Shown here piece by piece: positions 1 to 7,110 of a stretch of 9,360 nt of DNA. This stretch comes from DATKSS01 sp049582065 (GTDB taxonomy: Bacteria; Chloroflexota; Dormibacteria; Dormibacterales; Dormibacteraceae). The notes below the pieces were generated by a model. It saw nothing but the letters and a program-made list of their open reading frames with translations, did no database searches and was not told the origin of the DNA. The stretch is taken from assembly GCA_049582065.1 (NCBI GenBank), contig JBAUTF010000286.1, positions 1-9,360 of the forward strand, given 5' to 3'. Both the position numbers and the translations under genes were made by a program. Within the stretch, counting starts at the first letter, position 1; every line of letters begins with the position of its first letter.

Positions 1-1024
1 CCGGCGGCTGCGGCTGACCACGTAGCCCCTCCATCCAAGCTGCGCATCAACCCCGACGAAGAGCCAACCCACAGTGTTCTCGGATCTGACGGGTCCACCG
101 CGACGGCGGTGACAGTCTTGCCCTGGAAGCCTACCTGCACCAGTGGGCCGCTCTGGCTGTCGGTTCGATACAGACCGTTGTTAGTTCCGACAAAGATCGA
201 GTTGCCTGCGACAGCCAGAGCGAGTCCGAGATTCTTTCCCGTCGGCGCACCGTGCTGGTGAACCGCTGGCGTCGGGTTAGCTGAGGGCGGCAGCGGCACG
301 CCGGGGATGTCGATCTGCGTCCACACAGTGCCATCGGGGCTCACGTACAGAGCATCCCCCGCGGCGATCAGCGAGCCATTTGGACCCACGAGGATCCGAT
401 CCAGGTAACTGCCGTTGAGCGACGATTGAGACCAGGCCGCGCCGCCCATGACCTGCGGCAGCTGGCTCAACGCACGCGCGTTGCCGACGACCAAAACCAA
501 CGGTGTGACCGCTAGCGCAACGCCTACCCAGAAGCGAACTGTGCGGCCGCGAGGAAGAATGCGCGTGAGATAGGGCGCCGCCCGTCGGCGGTAGTGCCAG
601 ACGTGCCATGTGGTCGGGGCAACCGCCCACACCGACGAGAGGAGGTGGAAATTGAGCAGGTCCTCGTACAGCCGGCCGTGAATTGGTAGCAGAGCCAGCA
701 CACCGCTAACGAAGACTGCTGAATACAAAATGAGGAGCGACCACGAAATCCAACGCTGCCAGGGAATCACCTCGGTGACGCCCGCGACCTTGTAACGGAA
801 ACGAACCCTGGCGATCTTGGCCAGGATGAAAATGCCTCCAACCAGTCCTACGTATACATGCGCGGCGTCGATCCAGGTGAGCCTGACCCTCGTGTCGACG
901 CCGAGCCGGGCCGCCAGGTAGAAGAGCGCTGTCCCCCAAGCGATGCTGACGATCAGCGCCAGCGACAGTCCGAGGGCGCCGACCGAGAGCCTGCCCGCGA
1001 TGGACAGGACTCCCGGTCGGTCAT
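1..1024 (-). CDS. Membrane cytochrome b561-like domain fused to beta-propeller (C-terminus off the edge; frame break at start)
   Basis: The long open frame continues to position 1 without a stop. Numbered from the ATG at 1024 with one base restored, it has four hydrophobic helices (about residues 13-36, 53-70, 94-114, 125-143). Histidines lie at 56, 116, 127, 141 and 144, some placed as heme ligands would be in cytochrome b561-like proteins. A fifth helix (165-181) leads into a beta-strand-rich region with BNR/sortilin-like repeats, such as FVGTNNGLYRTD and SLDGGATWS (an SxDxGxTW Asp-box). The propeller should lie outside the membrane. The good start, ATG at 1024 just after the stop of the upstream gene, is in a different frame. 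The only in-frame ATG is at 1127, inside that gene, and it adds an unconvincing arginine-rich lead. Adding one G to the GGG at 1012-1014 would join the 1024 start to the frame. Heme binding is inferred from histidine placement; no function is known to me. Confidence 0.72.
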
Positions 1025-1030
1025 TCGCCT

Positions 1031-1246
1031 CTATGCGCTCTTTCTCAAGACCCGATACAAGGCCGTCAGTCCGAAGCCGACGAGGATGCCGGAGATGAAG
1101 AACGTTCCGTGTTGGATCTGATGCCATGTATCGCTCGTGTCAGCCAGGTGATCCAGGGTGTAGTTGGCGAGCAAGGCGCCCGCGATACCCAGGATGAGTC
1201 CTATGACAGGGATGACCGGAGACGACGTGCGCCGAGCTTCCGCCAT
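1031..1246 (-). CDS. Small two-helix membrane protein, unknown function
   Basis: This 71-residue protein starts with ATG, preceded by a good ribosome site (AGAGGAG, 7 bases before). It has two hydrophobic segments, about residues 10-30 and 46-65, joined by a short polar stretch rich in Asp, His and Gln (DTSDTWHQIQHG). The C-terminus is basic (RVLRKSA), so both termini are probably cytoplasmic with the loop outside. It sits 14 bases after the cupredoxin-P19 gene and 6 bases before the ATG of the cytochrome-propeller gene, so it is almost certainly co-transcribed with both. I do not recognise a family. It could be a small subunit of a membrane complex with its neighbours; that is inference from position only. 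Confidence 0.75.
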   Translation of the reverse strand: MAEARRTSSPVIPVIGLILGIAGALLANYTLDHLADTSDTWHQIQHGTFFISGILVGFGLTALYRVLRKSA

Positions 1247-1260
1247 CTATCTGCTCCTCT

Positions 1261-2124
1261 TCAAATGTTGAAATCAAAACTCGCAGTCTCACTTCCGATG
1301 ACCACGGTCACCGTGTATTCGCCTTTGGGTAGATCGACGTTGTTGCCGTAGTGGATGTCGTTCGGCCCTTCGACGATGCCCTGCATCACCACGATCGGAA
1401 CTTGAATGGTTTGGCCGGAGGCGTCGTTCTTGACCGTGAGGACCGGGTTCGCCGTCTTGACGACGTTGCCGGTCTTCTTCTCGAAGATGTGGACCTCGAG
1501 GTGGTGCCAGTCGGGCGAGATGTTGGTAGTTCCCGGAGGCATCGTCATCGTGCCCCCGAACATGATCTCTCCGGTTTTCGGATGCTGGCTCGACACCTGA
1601 GCCGGTGTGTACATGGCCTGGAGACCGCCGATCTCGGCGACCAGGTTGTAGCTCGCGGTGGTAGCCAACTTGATCTGTGTCCCCGCCGCGGCAGCATGGA
1701 TCGTGGTCGAACTCTGATCGGGCGGCTGGCCAAGCCCAAGGAAGCCGCCTCGCGGCTTCACGTCGAGCAGCCCCAGCGGAGTGCTGGTTGCCTCGATCTC
1801 GATTACGAAGTTCCCGGTCTTGTCAGCAGGAAATGTGAGCGTTGCCGGCTGGCCGGGGCTAGGGAAGAAGTGTTTGTCGTAGCCGTGAAGGTGGATCTCC
1901 TCGTACTTATCCGCGGAGACGGACACGGTTATCGTGTCCCCTTCGTTGGCCTGCAGTTGCCCAGGCGACATCGTGTCGCCCGTGACGGTGACCTGAATCA
2001 AGCGCTGCTGAGGAGCCGGCCCTTGATTTCCGAAGATCAGGACTGCTCCGCCAACCGCAAATATCACCAAAACTGCAGCGACGATCGCCAATCGGGCGTT
2101 CGCCGACGCCAATACGCGTGACAC
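1261..2124 (-). CDS. Membrane-anchored cupredoxin-like / P19-type iron-transport domain protein
   Basis: The 287-residue protein starts at GTG with a strong ribosome site (GGGAGG, 8 bases upstream). An N-terminal helix at residues 12-32 anchors or exports it. Residues about 42-123 read as a cupredoxin-like sandwich with the HLHGYD motif at 78-83. The usual C-terminal copper ligands are absent: the strand that would carry Cys reads NFVIEIEAT. After a linker, residues about 156-287 resemble the Fe2+ transport protein family of P19, Tp34 and FetP, with WHHLEVHIF (206-214) and the hallmark HYGNNVDLPKGEYTV (258-272). Known members bind iron and copper in the periplasm and work with high-affinity iron permeases. 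No such permease is visible here. I infer extracytoplasmic metal binding, probably together with the downstream two-helix and cytochrome-like proteins. Confidence 0.82.
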   Translation of the reverse strand: MSRVLASANARLAIVAAVLVIFAVGGAVLIFGNQGPAPQQRLIQVTVTGDTMSPGQLQANEGDTITVSVSADKYEEIHLHGYDKHFFPSPGQPATLTFPADKTGNFVIEIEATSTPLGLLDVKPRGGFLGLGQPPDQSSTTIHAAAAGTQIKLATTASYNLVAEIGGLQAMYTPAQVSSQHPKTGEIMFGGTMTMPPGTTNISPDWHHLEVHIFEKKTGNVVKTANPVLTVKNDASGQTIQVPIVVMQGIVEGPNDIHYGNNVDLPKGEYTVTVVIGSETASFDFNI

Positions 2125-2182
2125 CGAAATTCCTCCCTTTCATGCGCGCGCTTATGTGCGCACGTGATGACTGCGACGAGAG

Positions 2183-2803
2183 CTAGGCGCGCAGGATCGC
2201 CGGAGGCCCTCGCTTGGTGTAGACAGTCGGGCAGGTCTCGGCGAGAGCCGAAACCGGAACCAGTGCAGGTAGCGATACGAGCAGCGAGGCGGGGGCGACG
2301 TCGGCCACCCTGACCGCCAGCTCAGCCCGGAGGGTGAGCAGGGCGGCGTCAACGCGGACCGCCAGCCACTTCAGAGCGAGGGCGGCAAAAGCCGCAACCG
2401 GCAGCTGGCCGGCGCTGCCCAGGAGAATCAGGTTCAGCGCCGATGGGACCGCGTCTCCGGCCGCCAGCGATTCGATCGTCTCCTGGGCCATGAAGGAGAC
2501 GAGCTGGACCGTGAACAGGACCGCCAGCAGGCTGATGTAAGAAGGCGCGCGGCTGGTGACAACAACCGGCCGGCCTGGGACGAACCGGGCGATGCCGATG
2601 AGGAGAAGGCTGGCGAGGAGTGCTGCCGCCACGAGGCCGAGGCTTGTTTTTGCGAATCCCGGGAAGTAGGCGTGAGCACCCTGGCTCTGCACGGCCTGAG
2701 CCGTGGCGCCGAACTCGAGCTGGTAGGCGATCAGGTGGCCTGCCTGGGCCAGGAGGGCGCCAAAGGCGAGCAGCCCAAGCAGCCGGATGGGCGGCCGGTT
2801 CAC
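2183..2803 (-). CDS. Multi-pass membrane protein, unknown function
   Basis: About 206 residues from the GTG at 2803, with four or five hydrophobic segments (about residues 7-27, 54-73, 88-108, 125-148 and possibly 165-185). Two histidines, GHLIAYQLEFG near residue 23 and GAHAYFPGF near residue 44, flank the first outer loop. The C-terminus is polar (CPTVYTKRGPPAILRA). The GTG lies 7 bases after the lgt stop and translation is probably coupled; no clear ribosome site is seen for it. A TTG at 2869 would lengthen the protein by 22 residues inside lgt and gives a lead that does not look natural. Third codon positions are strongly GC-biased, as in its neighbours. The gene lies between lgt and the cupredoxin-P19 gene. 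I recognise no enzyme family, and a role beside the metal-binding protein is only a guess. Confidence 0.75.
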   Translation of the reverse strand: MNRPPIRLLGLLAFGALLAQAGHLIAYQLEFGATAQAVQSQGAHAYFPGFAKTSLGLVAAALLASLLLIGIARFVPGRPVVVTSRAPSYISLLAVLFTVQLVSFMAQETIESLAAGDAVPSALNLILLGSAGQLPVAAFAALALKWLAVRVDAALLTLRAELAVRVADVAPASLLVSLPALVPVSALAETCPTVYTKRGPPAILRA

Positions 2804-2810
2804 GATCGGA

Positions 2811-3638
2811 TCATACCGTTTGAGGTGACCCCCTTCCTCCCGACCGTGGCCTGGTGCGCAGCCAGGCAATGAAGAAGACGGGCACTATCGTCAGCAGCAT
2901 GACCAGCGAGGTCAGCTGCGCCTGCTTCAAGCCCCACAGTATCGCCGGGGTCTCATAGTCGGTGCGCCAGTTGAACAAAATCAATTGGCTGACCGGGTAG
3001 AGGATGAGATACGTCAGCCCCAAGATGCCTGGCGCCACGCCTCGGTGACGGAGGTACAGCAGCAAACCAAGAATCACGAGCGTCCCCAATGCCTCGTAGA
3101 GATTTGCCGGCTGATAAGCGACCCCTAGATGGGGAGCCATGGATGCAGGGTTCGTGTAACGAATCGCCCACGGCAGATTCGAAGGTGGCCCCAGGATCTC
3201 GCCGTTCATCACGTTGCCGAGTCGGCCGATCGGCTGACCGGCGGCGGCGAAGAGTACGCCGGCATCGAGTAGGTCCCAGAAGTTGATGTGATGGCGACGT
3301 GCCATCACCATCAACACGATCAGGGCGGCGAATATGGCCCCGAAGAAGGCCATGCCACCTTCCCAAAAGGCAAAGATGTGAAGCGGGTGGGTCAGGTACC
3401 AGTACCAGCCCGACTGAACGACGAAATAGAGGCGGGCACCGATGAGCCCGAATACGATCGCCCAAAAGGCGATGTCGCCGGCGACGTTCCGCGACACTCC
3501 TCGCCTCTCGAGATGGCGAGTAGCGATGGCCGTGCCGACGATGAAGGCGACCACATAGGCGATGCCGTAGAAGCGAATCTGGAGGGGGCCGAGATAGAAA
3601 CCTGGAGGCAGCGGGTCGGTGATGACCAGGAACGGCAC
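2811..3638 (-). CDS. lgt: Prolipoprotein diacylglyceryl transferase
   Basis: Lgt moves diacylglycerol from phosphatidylglycerol to the lipobox cysteine of prolipoproteins at the cytoplasmic membrane, the first step of lipoprotein maturation. The 275-residue protein has about seven membrane helices and the family signature GQPIGRLGNVMNGE (134-147), with the conserved Arg139 and Asn142. It also has YQPANLYE (175-182), the HP-x-x-LYE-like motif, and WEGGMAFFG at 92-100. The last motif has Phe where the E. coli enzyme has His103, a position that varies in Gram-positive and deep-branching enzymes. Length is normal. The GTG start has no Shine-Dalgarno but lies exactly where a leaderless transcript would begin. 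At least two lipoproteins with clear lipoboxes (ZnuA and the 7327-7944 product) are encoded nearby and are likely substrates. Confidence 0.95.
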   Translation of the reverse strand: MPFLVITDPLPPGFYLGPLQIRFYGIAYVVAFIVGTAIATRHLERRGVSRNVAGDIAFWAIVFGLIGARLYFVVQSGWYWYLTHPLHIFAFWEGGMAFFGAIFAALIVLMVMARRHHINFWDLLDAGVLFAAAGQPIGRLGNVMNGEILGPPSNLPWAIRYTNPASMAPHLGVAYQPANLYEALGTLVILGLLLYLRHRGVAPGILGLTYLILYPVSQLILFNWRTDYETPAILWGLKQAQLTSLVMLLTIVPVFFIAWLRTRPRSGGRGSPQTV

Positions 3639-3644
3639 GCACTC

Positions 3645-3673
3645 AGATTAGGTAAGCCGCTCCCGAGTTGCCA
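3645..3673 (-). promoter_or_regulatory. Probable leaderless promoter of lgt
   Basis: On the minus strand a TAATCT box (3650-3645, TANNNT type) is followed after exactly 6 bases (GAGTGC) by the GTG start codon of lgt. The transcript would therefore begin at or next to the start codon. Seventeen bases upstream is TGGCAA (3673-3668), a weak -35 match. The absence of a Shine-Dalgarno before lgt fits. Inferred from sequence only. Confidence 0.5.
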
Positions 3674-3737
3674 TCACGAGCGTCGCCGGAAGACATCTCG
3701 ACAGCCTCGCTCTCACGTGTAGCTTGGAAGGCCGTGT

Positions 3738-3762
3738 GCCGGAACCGCGTCCGGTTGCCGGC
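3738..3762 (-). terminator. Hairpin after the fur/zur gene, probable terminator
   Basis: Arms GCCGG-AACCG (3738-3747) and CGGTT-G-CCGGC (3752-3762) pair with one bulged G around a 4-base loop. The hairpin begins 6 bases beyond the regulator's stop. There is no U-tract beyond a TTCC, so it may be a weak or factor-assisted terminator. It separates the regulator from lgt, which has its own promoter candidate. Confidence 0.5.
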
Positions 3763-3768
3763 GAGACA

Positions 3769-4191
3769 TTAACCGCTGGCTGGTGCAGTGCGCTCGTCTT
3801 GGCTTGAGCAGGCCGGGCAGAGCCCGGTAAACACCAGGTGATGGCTTGTGATCTTGAATCCGGTGCTGTTTTGCACCCCTGCGGCCGCGTCCTCGAGAAC
3901 GCAGCCCGGTACCTCGGCGACCTGACCGCAAGACTCACAACGGACATGCTCGTGGTGGCCCTCACGGACCTCGTAATGGGCTTTACCGTCGCCTAAGTCG
4001 ATTCGCCGGATGGCGCCTTCGCGCTCCATCGCCGCCACCGCGCGAAACACCGTCGAATAGTCGGCACCGCCGAGGGTCGTTTGCGCTGCTTGATGCAGCT
4101 CTTCGAGCGACCAGGCGTGGCGGACCTCCCCAACGAAAAGGCTCTTGACCACGTCGGTCACGGGACTCGGTCGCGGCACGGACCCGATCAT
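3769..4191 (-). CDS. zur: Fur-family metal-dependent repressor, probably Zur
   Basis: The 140-residue protein has a winged-helix DNA-binding half (about 10-75; recognition region GGADYSTVFRAV at 41-52, matching the family's xTVYRxL). A metal-binding and dimer half follows, with HHEH at 79-82, CESC at 85-88, His117-His118 and CPAC at 125-128. The two CxxC pairs form the structural zinc site usual in Fur proteins. I chose the ATG at 4191, which gives the normal family length. A longer frame to 4365 would run across the operator and into the start of znuA, with a sequence that does not look like protein. The gene is divergent from znuABC, so zinc sensing (Zur) is more likely than iron sensing. 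Mn-responsive Mur or generic Fur remain possible. It probably represses znuABC and itself from the shared intergenic region when metal is plentiful. Confidence 0.9.
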   Translation of the reverse strand: MIGSVPRPSPVTDVVKSLFVGEVRHAWSLEELHQAAQTTLGGADYSTVFRAVAAMEREGAIRRIDLGDGKAHYEVREGHHEHVRCESCGQVAEVPGCVLEDAAAGVQNSTGFKITSHHLVFTGLCPACSSQDERTAPASG

Positions 4192-4208
4192 ACAGCACTG
4201 CATACGAC

Positions 4209-4229
4209 TTGCCCAACTCAGTTGTGCAA
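4209..4229. promoter_or_regulatory. Candidate Zur operator between zur and znuA
   Basis: This is a 21-bp inverted repeat: TTGCCCAACT, a central C, then AGTTGTGCAA. Nine of ten positions pair between the arms. Length and symmetry fit Fur/Zur boxes. It lies 17 bases from the regulator start and about 50 bases from the znuA start. It overlaps a likely -35 (TTGCCC) and directly precedes a TACTCT -10 candidate at 4230-4235 for znuA. One bound dimer could control both directions. Confidence 0.68.
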
Positions 4230-4278
4230 TACTCTTGCGCGAGTAGGTCCAGGACGGAGATCCAGCCTTCTGGAGGTG

Positions 4279-5187
4279 ATGCCGTTGGCAGGTAGGTTGA
4301 TTTGGGGGCTGACTGCTTTGGCGCTGACCGTGAGTGCATGCGGGAGCTCGACGCCCGCCGTGCAAGCCGGTCCGCTCAAAGTCGTGGCTGGGCAGAACTT
4401 CTGGGGCAGTATCGCGACCCAGTTAGGCGGATCGAGGGCTAGCGTCCAGAGCGTCGTGACCGACCCGAACGCCGATCCTCATGAATATGAGAGCAACACA
4501 AACGACGCCCGCGCTATCGCCGACGCCAACTTTGTGATCCTCAACGGAGCCGGCTACGACGATTGGGCGAGCAGGCTCCTATCGGCCAATCCAAGCAGCC
4601 ACCGAACTGTGCTCATAGCCGCCGACTTGCTCGGAAAGAAAGCCGGCGACAATCCCCACTTCTGGTACAACCCCGACTACGTCACGCGGATGGCCGACCA
4701 GATCACAGCGGACTACAAGTCCATCGACTCTGCCGACGCTGCGTACTTCGATCAGCAGCGCGCCGATTTCACCACCGCCCTCAAGCCGTACACGCAGCGG
4801 ATCGCAGAGATCAAGGCGAAGTTCAGCGGTGTGCCGGTCGGAGCGACTGAGAGCATTTTCGTCTACATGGCGACAGCCCTCGGCTTGAACCTAATCTCGC
4901 CCCCGGAATTCATGAACGCCGTCGCCGAGGGCAATGACCCGCCCGCCGCGGCCGTCATCACATTTCAGAACCAGATCACCAGCAAGCAGGTAGAGGTACT
5001 CGTCTACAACGTCCAGACGGCGACGGCCGTCACGACCAACATCAAGCACATCGCTGCGCTCGCCGACATCCCGGTCGTGGGCGTATCCGAGACGATGCAG
5101 CCGGAGTCCGCAACCTTCCAGGATTGGCAGCTGTCCCAGCTCCTCGCACTGCAGAACGCGCTGAACGCCTCGGCGCTGAGCAGCTGA
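4279..5187 (+). CDS. znuA: Zinc/manganese ABC transporter substrate-binding lipoprotein
   Basis: The 302-residue cluster A-I metal-binding protein delivers Zn2+ or Mn2+ to the membrane permease. A signal peptide ends in the lipobox V-S-A-C with Cys21 as the lipidated residue. Candidate metal ligands are His68 (in DPHEY), His127 (in NPHFWYNP), Glu191 (in ATESIFVY) and Glu271 (in GVSETM). The third site is Glu as in the manganese proteins PsaA and MntC, rather than His as in classic zinc proteins. The His/Asp-rich loop of proteobacterial ZnuA is absent. The ATG at 4279 follows GGAGG (4272-4276) very closely. TTG at 4285 would have better spacing and would remove two residues; upstream frame extension runs over the operator and is rejected. 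First gene of the znuACB operon, ending 8 bases before znuC. Confidence 0.92.
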   Translation: MPLAGRLIWGLTALALTVSACGSSTPAVQAGPLKVVAGQNFWGSIATQLGGSRASVQSVVTDPNADPHEYESNTNDARAIADANFVILNGAGYDDWASRLLSANPSSHRTVLIAADLLGKKAGDNPHFWYNPDYVTRMADQITADYKSIDSADAAYFDQQRADFTTALKPYTQRIAEIKAKFSGVPVGATESIFVYMATALGLNLISPPEFMNAVAEGNDPPAAAVITFQNQITSKQVEVLVYNVQTATAVTTNIKHIAALADIPVVGVSETMQPESATFQDWQLSQLLALQNALNASALSS

Positions 5188-5195
5188 TCTCCGGC

Positions 5196-6014
5196 ATGAT
5201 CGAGGCTCAGCCGCTGACAACCGCCGGCTCGCCGGCAATCTCAGCGGTGGACGTGGCCGCCAGCTACGGCGCGCGCTCCGTGTGGGCGCACGCCAACTTC
5301 TCCATCCCAGCCGGGTCGTTCACAGCGATCCTTGGACCCAACGGCGGCGGCAAGTCGACCCTGATCCGGATGATCCTGGGGCTGCTGCCACCTGCCCACG
5401 GCCGGCTCGAAGTACTGGGCGAGAAGCCGAGCCGCGGAAATCCACTCATCGGTTACATCCCACAGCGGTCCAGCTTTGATCCCGAGCTGTCGGTCCGCGG
5501 GCGTGACTTCGTCAACCTCGGCGTCGATGGCCATCGCTGGGGGGTGCGGCTTCCGGGCTCGGGCGCCGCAGCCGCGGCGGACCGGTCGATCGGCTCGGTG
5601 GGGGCCGAGGAGTACGCGGACCGCCCGATCGGACGCCTGTCCGGAGGTGAGCAGCAGCGGCTGCTCCTAGCCCAGGCGCTGGTCGGCAGCCCCCAGCTAC
5701 TCCTGATGGACGAGCCGCTCTCCCAGCTCGACGTGCGCAACCAGAGCGTGATCGTGCAGCTTATCGGCGACCTGAAGCGAGCGCGCCGGCTCACCGTCCT
5801 GCTCATCGCTCACGACGTCAATCCGTTGCTGCCCCACGTCGACCACGTGCTCTACGTCGCGCATGGAAACGTCGCGATGGGCAGGCCGGAGGAGATCATC
5901 ACCTCCGACTCGCTGACACGAATCTATTCGACGCCTGTAGAAGTCCTCAAGGACAGCCGCGGGCGGGTGTTCGTGGTCGGCCTCGAGGAGGAGGTGAGCC
6001 ACCCGCATGGATGA
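5196..6014 (+). CDS. znuC: Zinc/manganese ABC transporter ATP-binding protein
   Basis: The cytoplasmic ATPase of the metal importer has 272 residues. All ABC motifs are intact: Walker A GPNGGGKST (47-55), Q-loop PQR (89-91), signature LSGGEQQR (148-155), Walker B LLLMDEP (168-174), D-loop SQLD and switch His206 in AHD. The segment between Q-loop and signature (about 110-140) is rich in Ala and Gly and departs from usual ZnuC sequences, but length is conserved. The ATG at 5196 lies 8 bases after the znuA stop; a frame reaching back into znuA is only readthrough in another frame. The C-terminal helix ends with SHPHG and overlaps the znuB start by 8 bases, so translation of the two is probably coupled. 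Confidence 0.92.
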   Translation: MIEAQPLTTAGSPAISAVDVAASYGARSVWAHANFSIPAGSFTAILGPNGGGKSTLIRMILGLLPPAHGRLEVLGEKPSRGNPLIGYIPQRSSFDPELSVRGRDFVNLGVDGHRWGVRLPGSGAAAAADRSIGSVGAEEYADRPIGRLSGGEQQRLLLAQALVGSPQLLLMDEPLSQLDVRNQSVIVQLIGDLKRARRLTVLLIAHDVNPLLPHVDHVLYVAHGNVAMGRPEEIITSDSLTRIYSTPVEVLKDSRGRVFVVGLEEEVSHPHG

Positions 6015-6909
6015 GCGAATCTTCGCCACCATCACCAATACCTCACCGCAGTTCACATGGAACTTGTTCGACGACATCGCGGCCCTCTTCCACTACGAGT
6101 TCATGGTCCACGCCTTCGAAGCGGGCACGATCGTGGCCATCGTGGCCGGCGCGATCGGCTACTTCGTGGTCCTGCGCGGCTCGGCCTTCGCTGCGCACGC
6201 GCTTTCCCACATCGGGTTTGCCGGCGCGACCGGTGCGGTGGTCCTGGCAGTGAACCCGATCTTCGGCCTGCTGGCCTTCACCGTTGGGGCCGGCATCGCC
6301 ATAGGCGCGCTGGGCAACCGCCTGCGAGGACGGGACGTGACCATTGGCATCGTCCTGGCGTGGACACTGGGACTTGGCGTGCTGTTTATCTCGCTGTATA
6401 CCGGCTACGCGAACGAGGCTTACGCGATCCTTTTCGGGTTGATCCTCGGCATCAGCGCCAATGACGTGCTTGTGACGCTGGTCGCCGGCGTCGTGACCAT
6501 CGCCGCTTTGATCGCGGTCTACCGCCCGCTGCTCTTCGCGTCCGTCGACGAGGAACTCGCAGGCGCCAAGGGCGTCCCGGTCACGGCGCTGTCGATTGGT
6601 TTCATGGTCATCCTGGCCGTGGCGGTCACCGAAGCAGTCCAGGTGGTGGGCGTCCTGCTGATCTTCGCGCTGATCGTCACACCTGCCGCAATCGCTGTGC
6701 GCTTCACGAGCCGCCCGTTCGCTGCCATCGTGACGGGCGTACTTCTAGCGCTTGCTTTTACCTGGGCCGGGCTCTCCATTGCGTACTACTCCCCACATCC
6801 GGTGAGCTTCTTTATTACTTCACTCGCGTTCGGCACCTACCTGGTCACCAGGCTTTCCGAACCAATCAGCGTCCGTTTGAGGGGGAAGGCCGCAATACCA
6901 AGTTATTGA
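6007..6909 (+). CDS. znuB: Zinc/manganese ABC transporter permease
   Basis: This 300-residue polytopic protein belongs to the ABC-3 family (ZnuB, MntB, TroC/D). It has about eight hydrophobic helices, starting near residue 37 (FEAGTIVAIVAGAIGYFVVL). It has the conserved FAAHALSHIGFAGA region (61-74), in which the family's SHA/ALSH motif faces the ATPase and substrate path. There is also the late VQVVGVLLIFALIVTPAAIA segment, typical of the family. The ATG overlaps the znuC stop. It forms the membrane channel of the importer as a homodimer, since only one permease gene is present. The gene ends the operon; I see no clear terminator directly after it. Confidence 0.94.
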   Translation: MDERIFATITNTSPQFTWNLFDDIAALFHYEFMVHAFEAGTIVAIVAGAIGYFVVLRGSAFAAHALSHIGFAGATGAVVLAVNPIFGLLAFTVGAGIAIGALGNRLRGRDVTIGIVLAWTLGLGVLFISLYTGYANEAYAILFGLILGISANDVLVTLVAGVVTIAALIAVYRPLLFASVDEELAGAKGVPVTALSIGFMVILAVAVTEAVQVVGVLLIFALIVTPAAIAVRFTSRPFAAIVTGVLLALAFTWAGLSIAYYSPHPVSFFITSLAFGTYLVTRLSEPISVRLRGKAAIPSY

Positions 6910-7110
6910 AGCCGGAGTCGCCGAGCGTGTCTGCTTGGAGATCGCAAAGACCGGCTAGTTGCAATTTGTGCCGAGAAATTTGTGATGCGGGTGCCAGCGT
7001 CTGCGGATGACTGTGTAGATCGTGTTCGGGGCCTCAGGATTTCGAACCCATGGCCGCGCGGTCCTGCCCATGTCCTCCTGTAGCCCCTCCCGTATCCGGG
7101 ATTCTTGTGA

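Noticed and set aside
1351..2121. Plus-strand open frame of 256 codons opposite the cupredoxin-P19 gene
   Set aside because: It is an antisense shadow in GC-rich DNA. The protein is arginine-rich without domain character, while the minus-strand frame has a ribosome site, a signal anchor and a recognisable family pattern.
2142..2166. GCGCGC-TTAT-GTGCGC as a hairpin or operator before the cupredoxin-P19 gene
   Set aside because: The dyad is imperfect and made of simple GC alternation, so I cannot tell it from chance.
2804..2869. TTG start at 2869 for the membrane protein after lgt
   Set aside because: It would add a 22-residue, Gly/Arg/His-rich lead inside lgt. The GTG at 2803 begins right before the first membrane helix.
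4081..4278. Upstream extension of znuA
   Set aside because: It runs antisense through the regulator gene and the operator. The ribosome site and signal peptide fix the start near 4279.
4192..4365. Longer N-terminus for the Fur-family regulator
   Set aside because: The extension crosses the operator and the znuA signal-peptide region and is unlike any Fur sequence. The ATG at 4191 gives the usual length.
7022..7090. tRNA or attachment site suggested by GGATTTCGAACCC
   Set aside because: On either strand the T-arm stem does not pair, and no anticodon arm or acceptor stem can be built around it.
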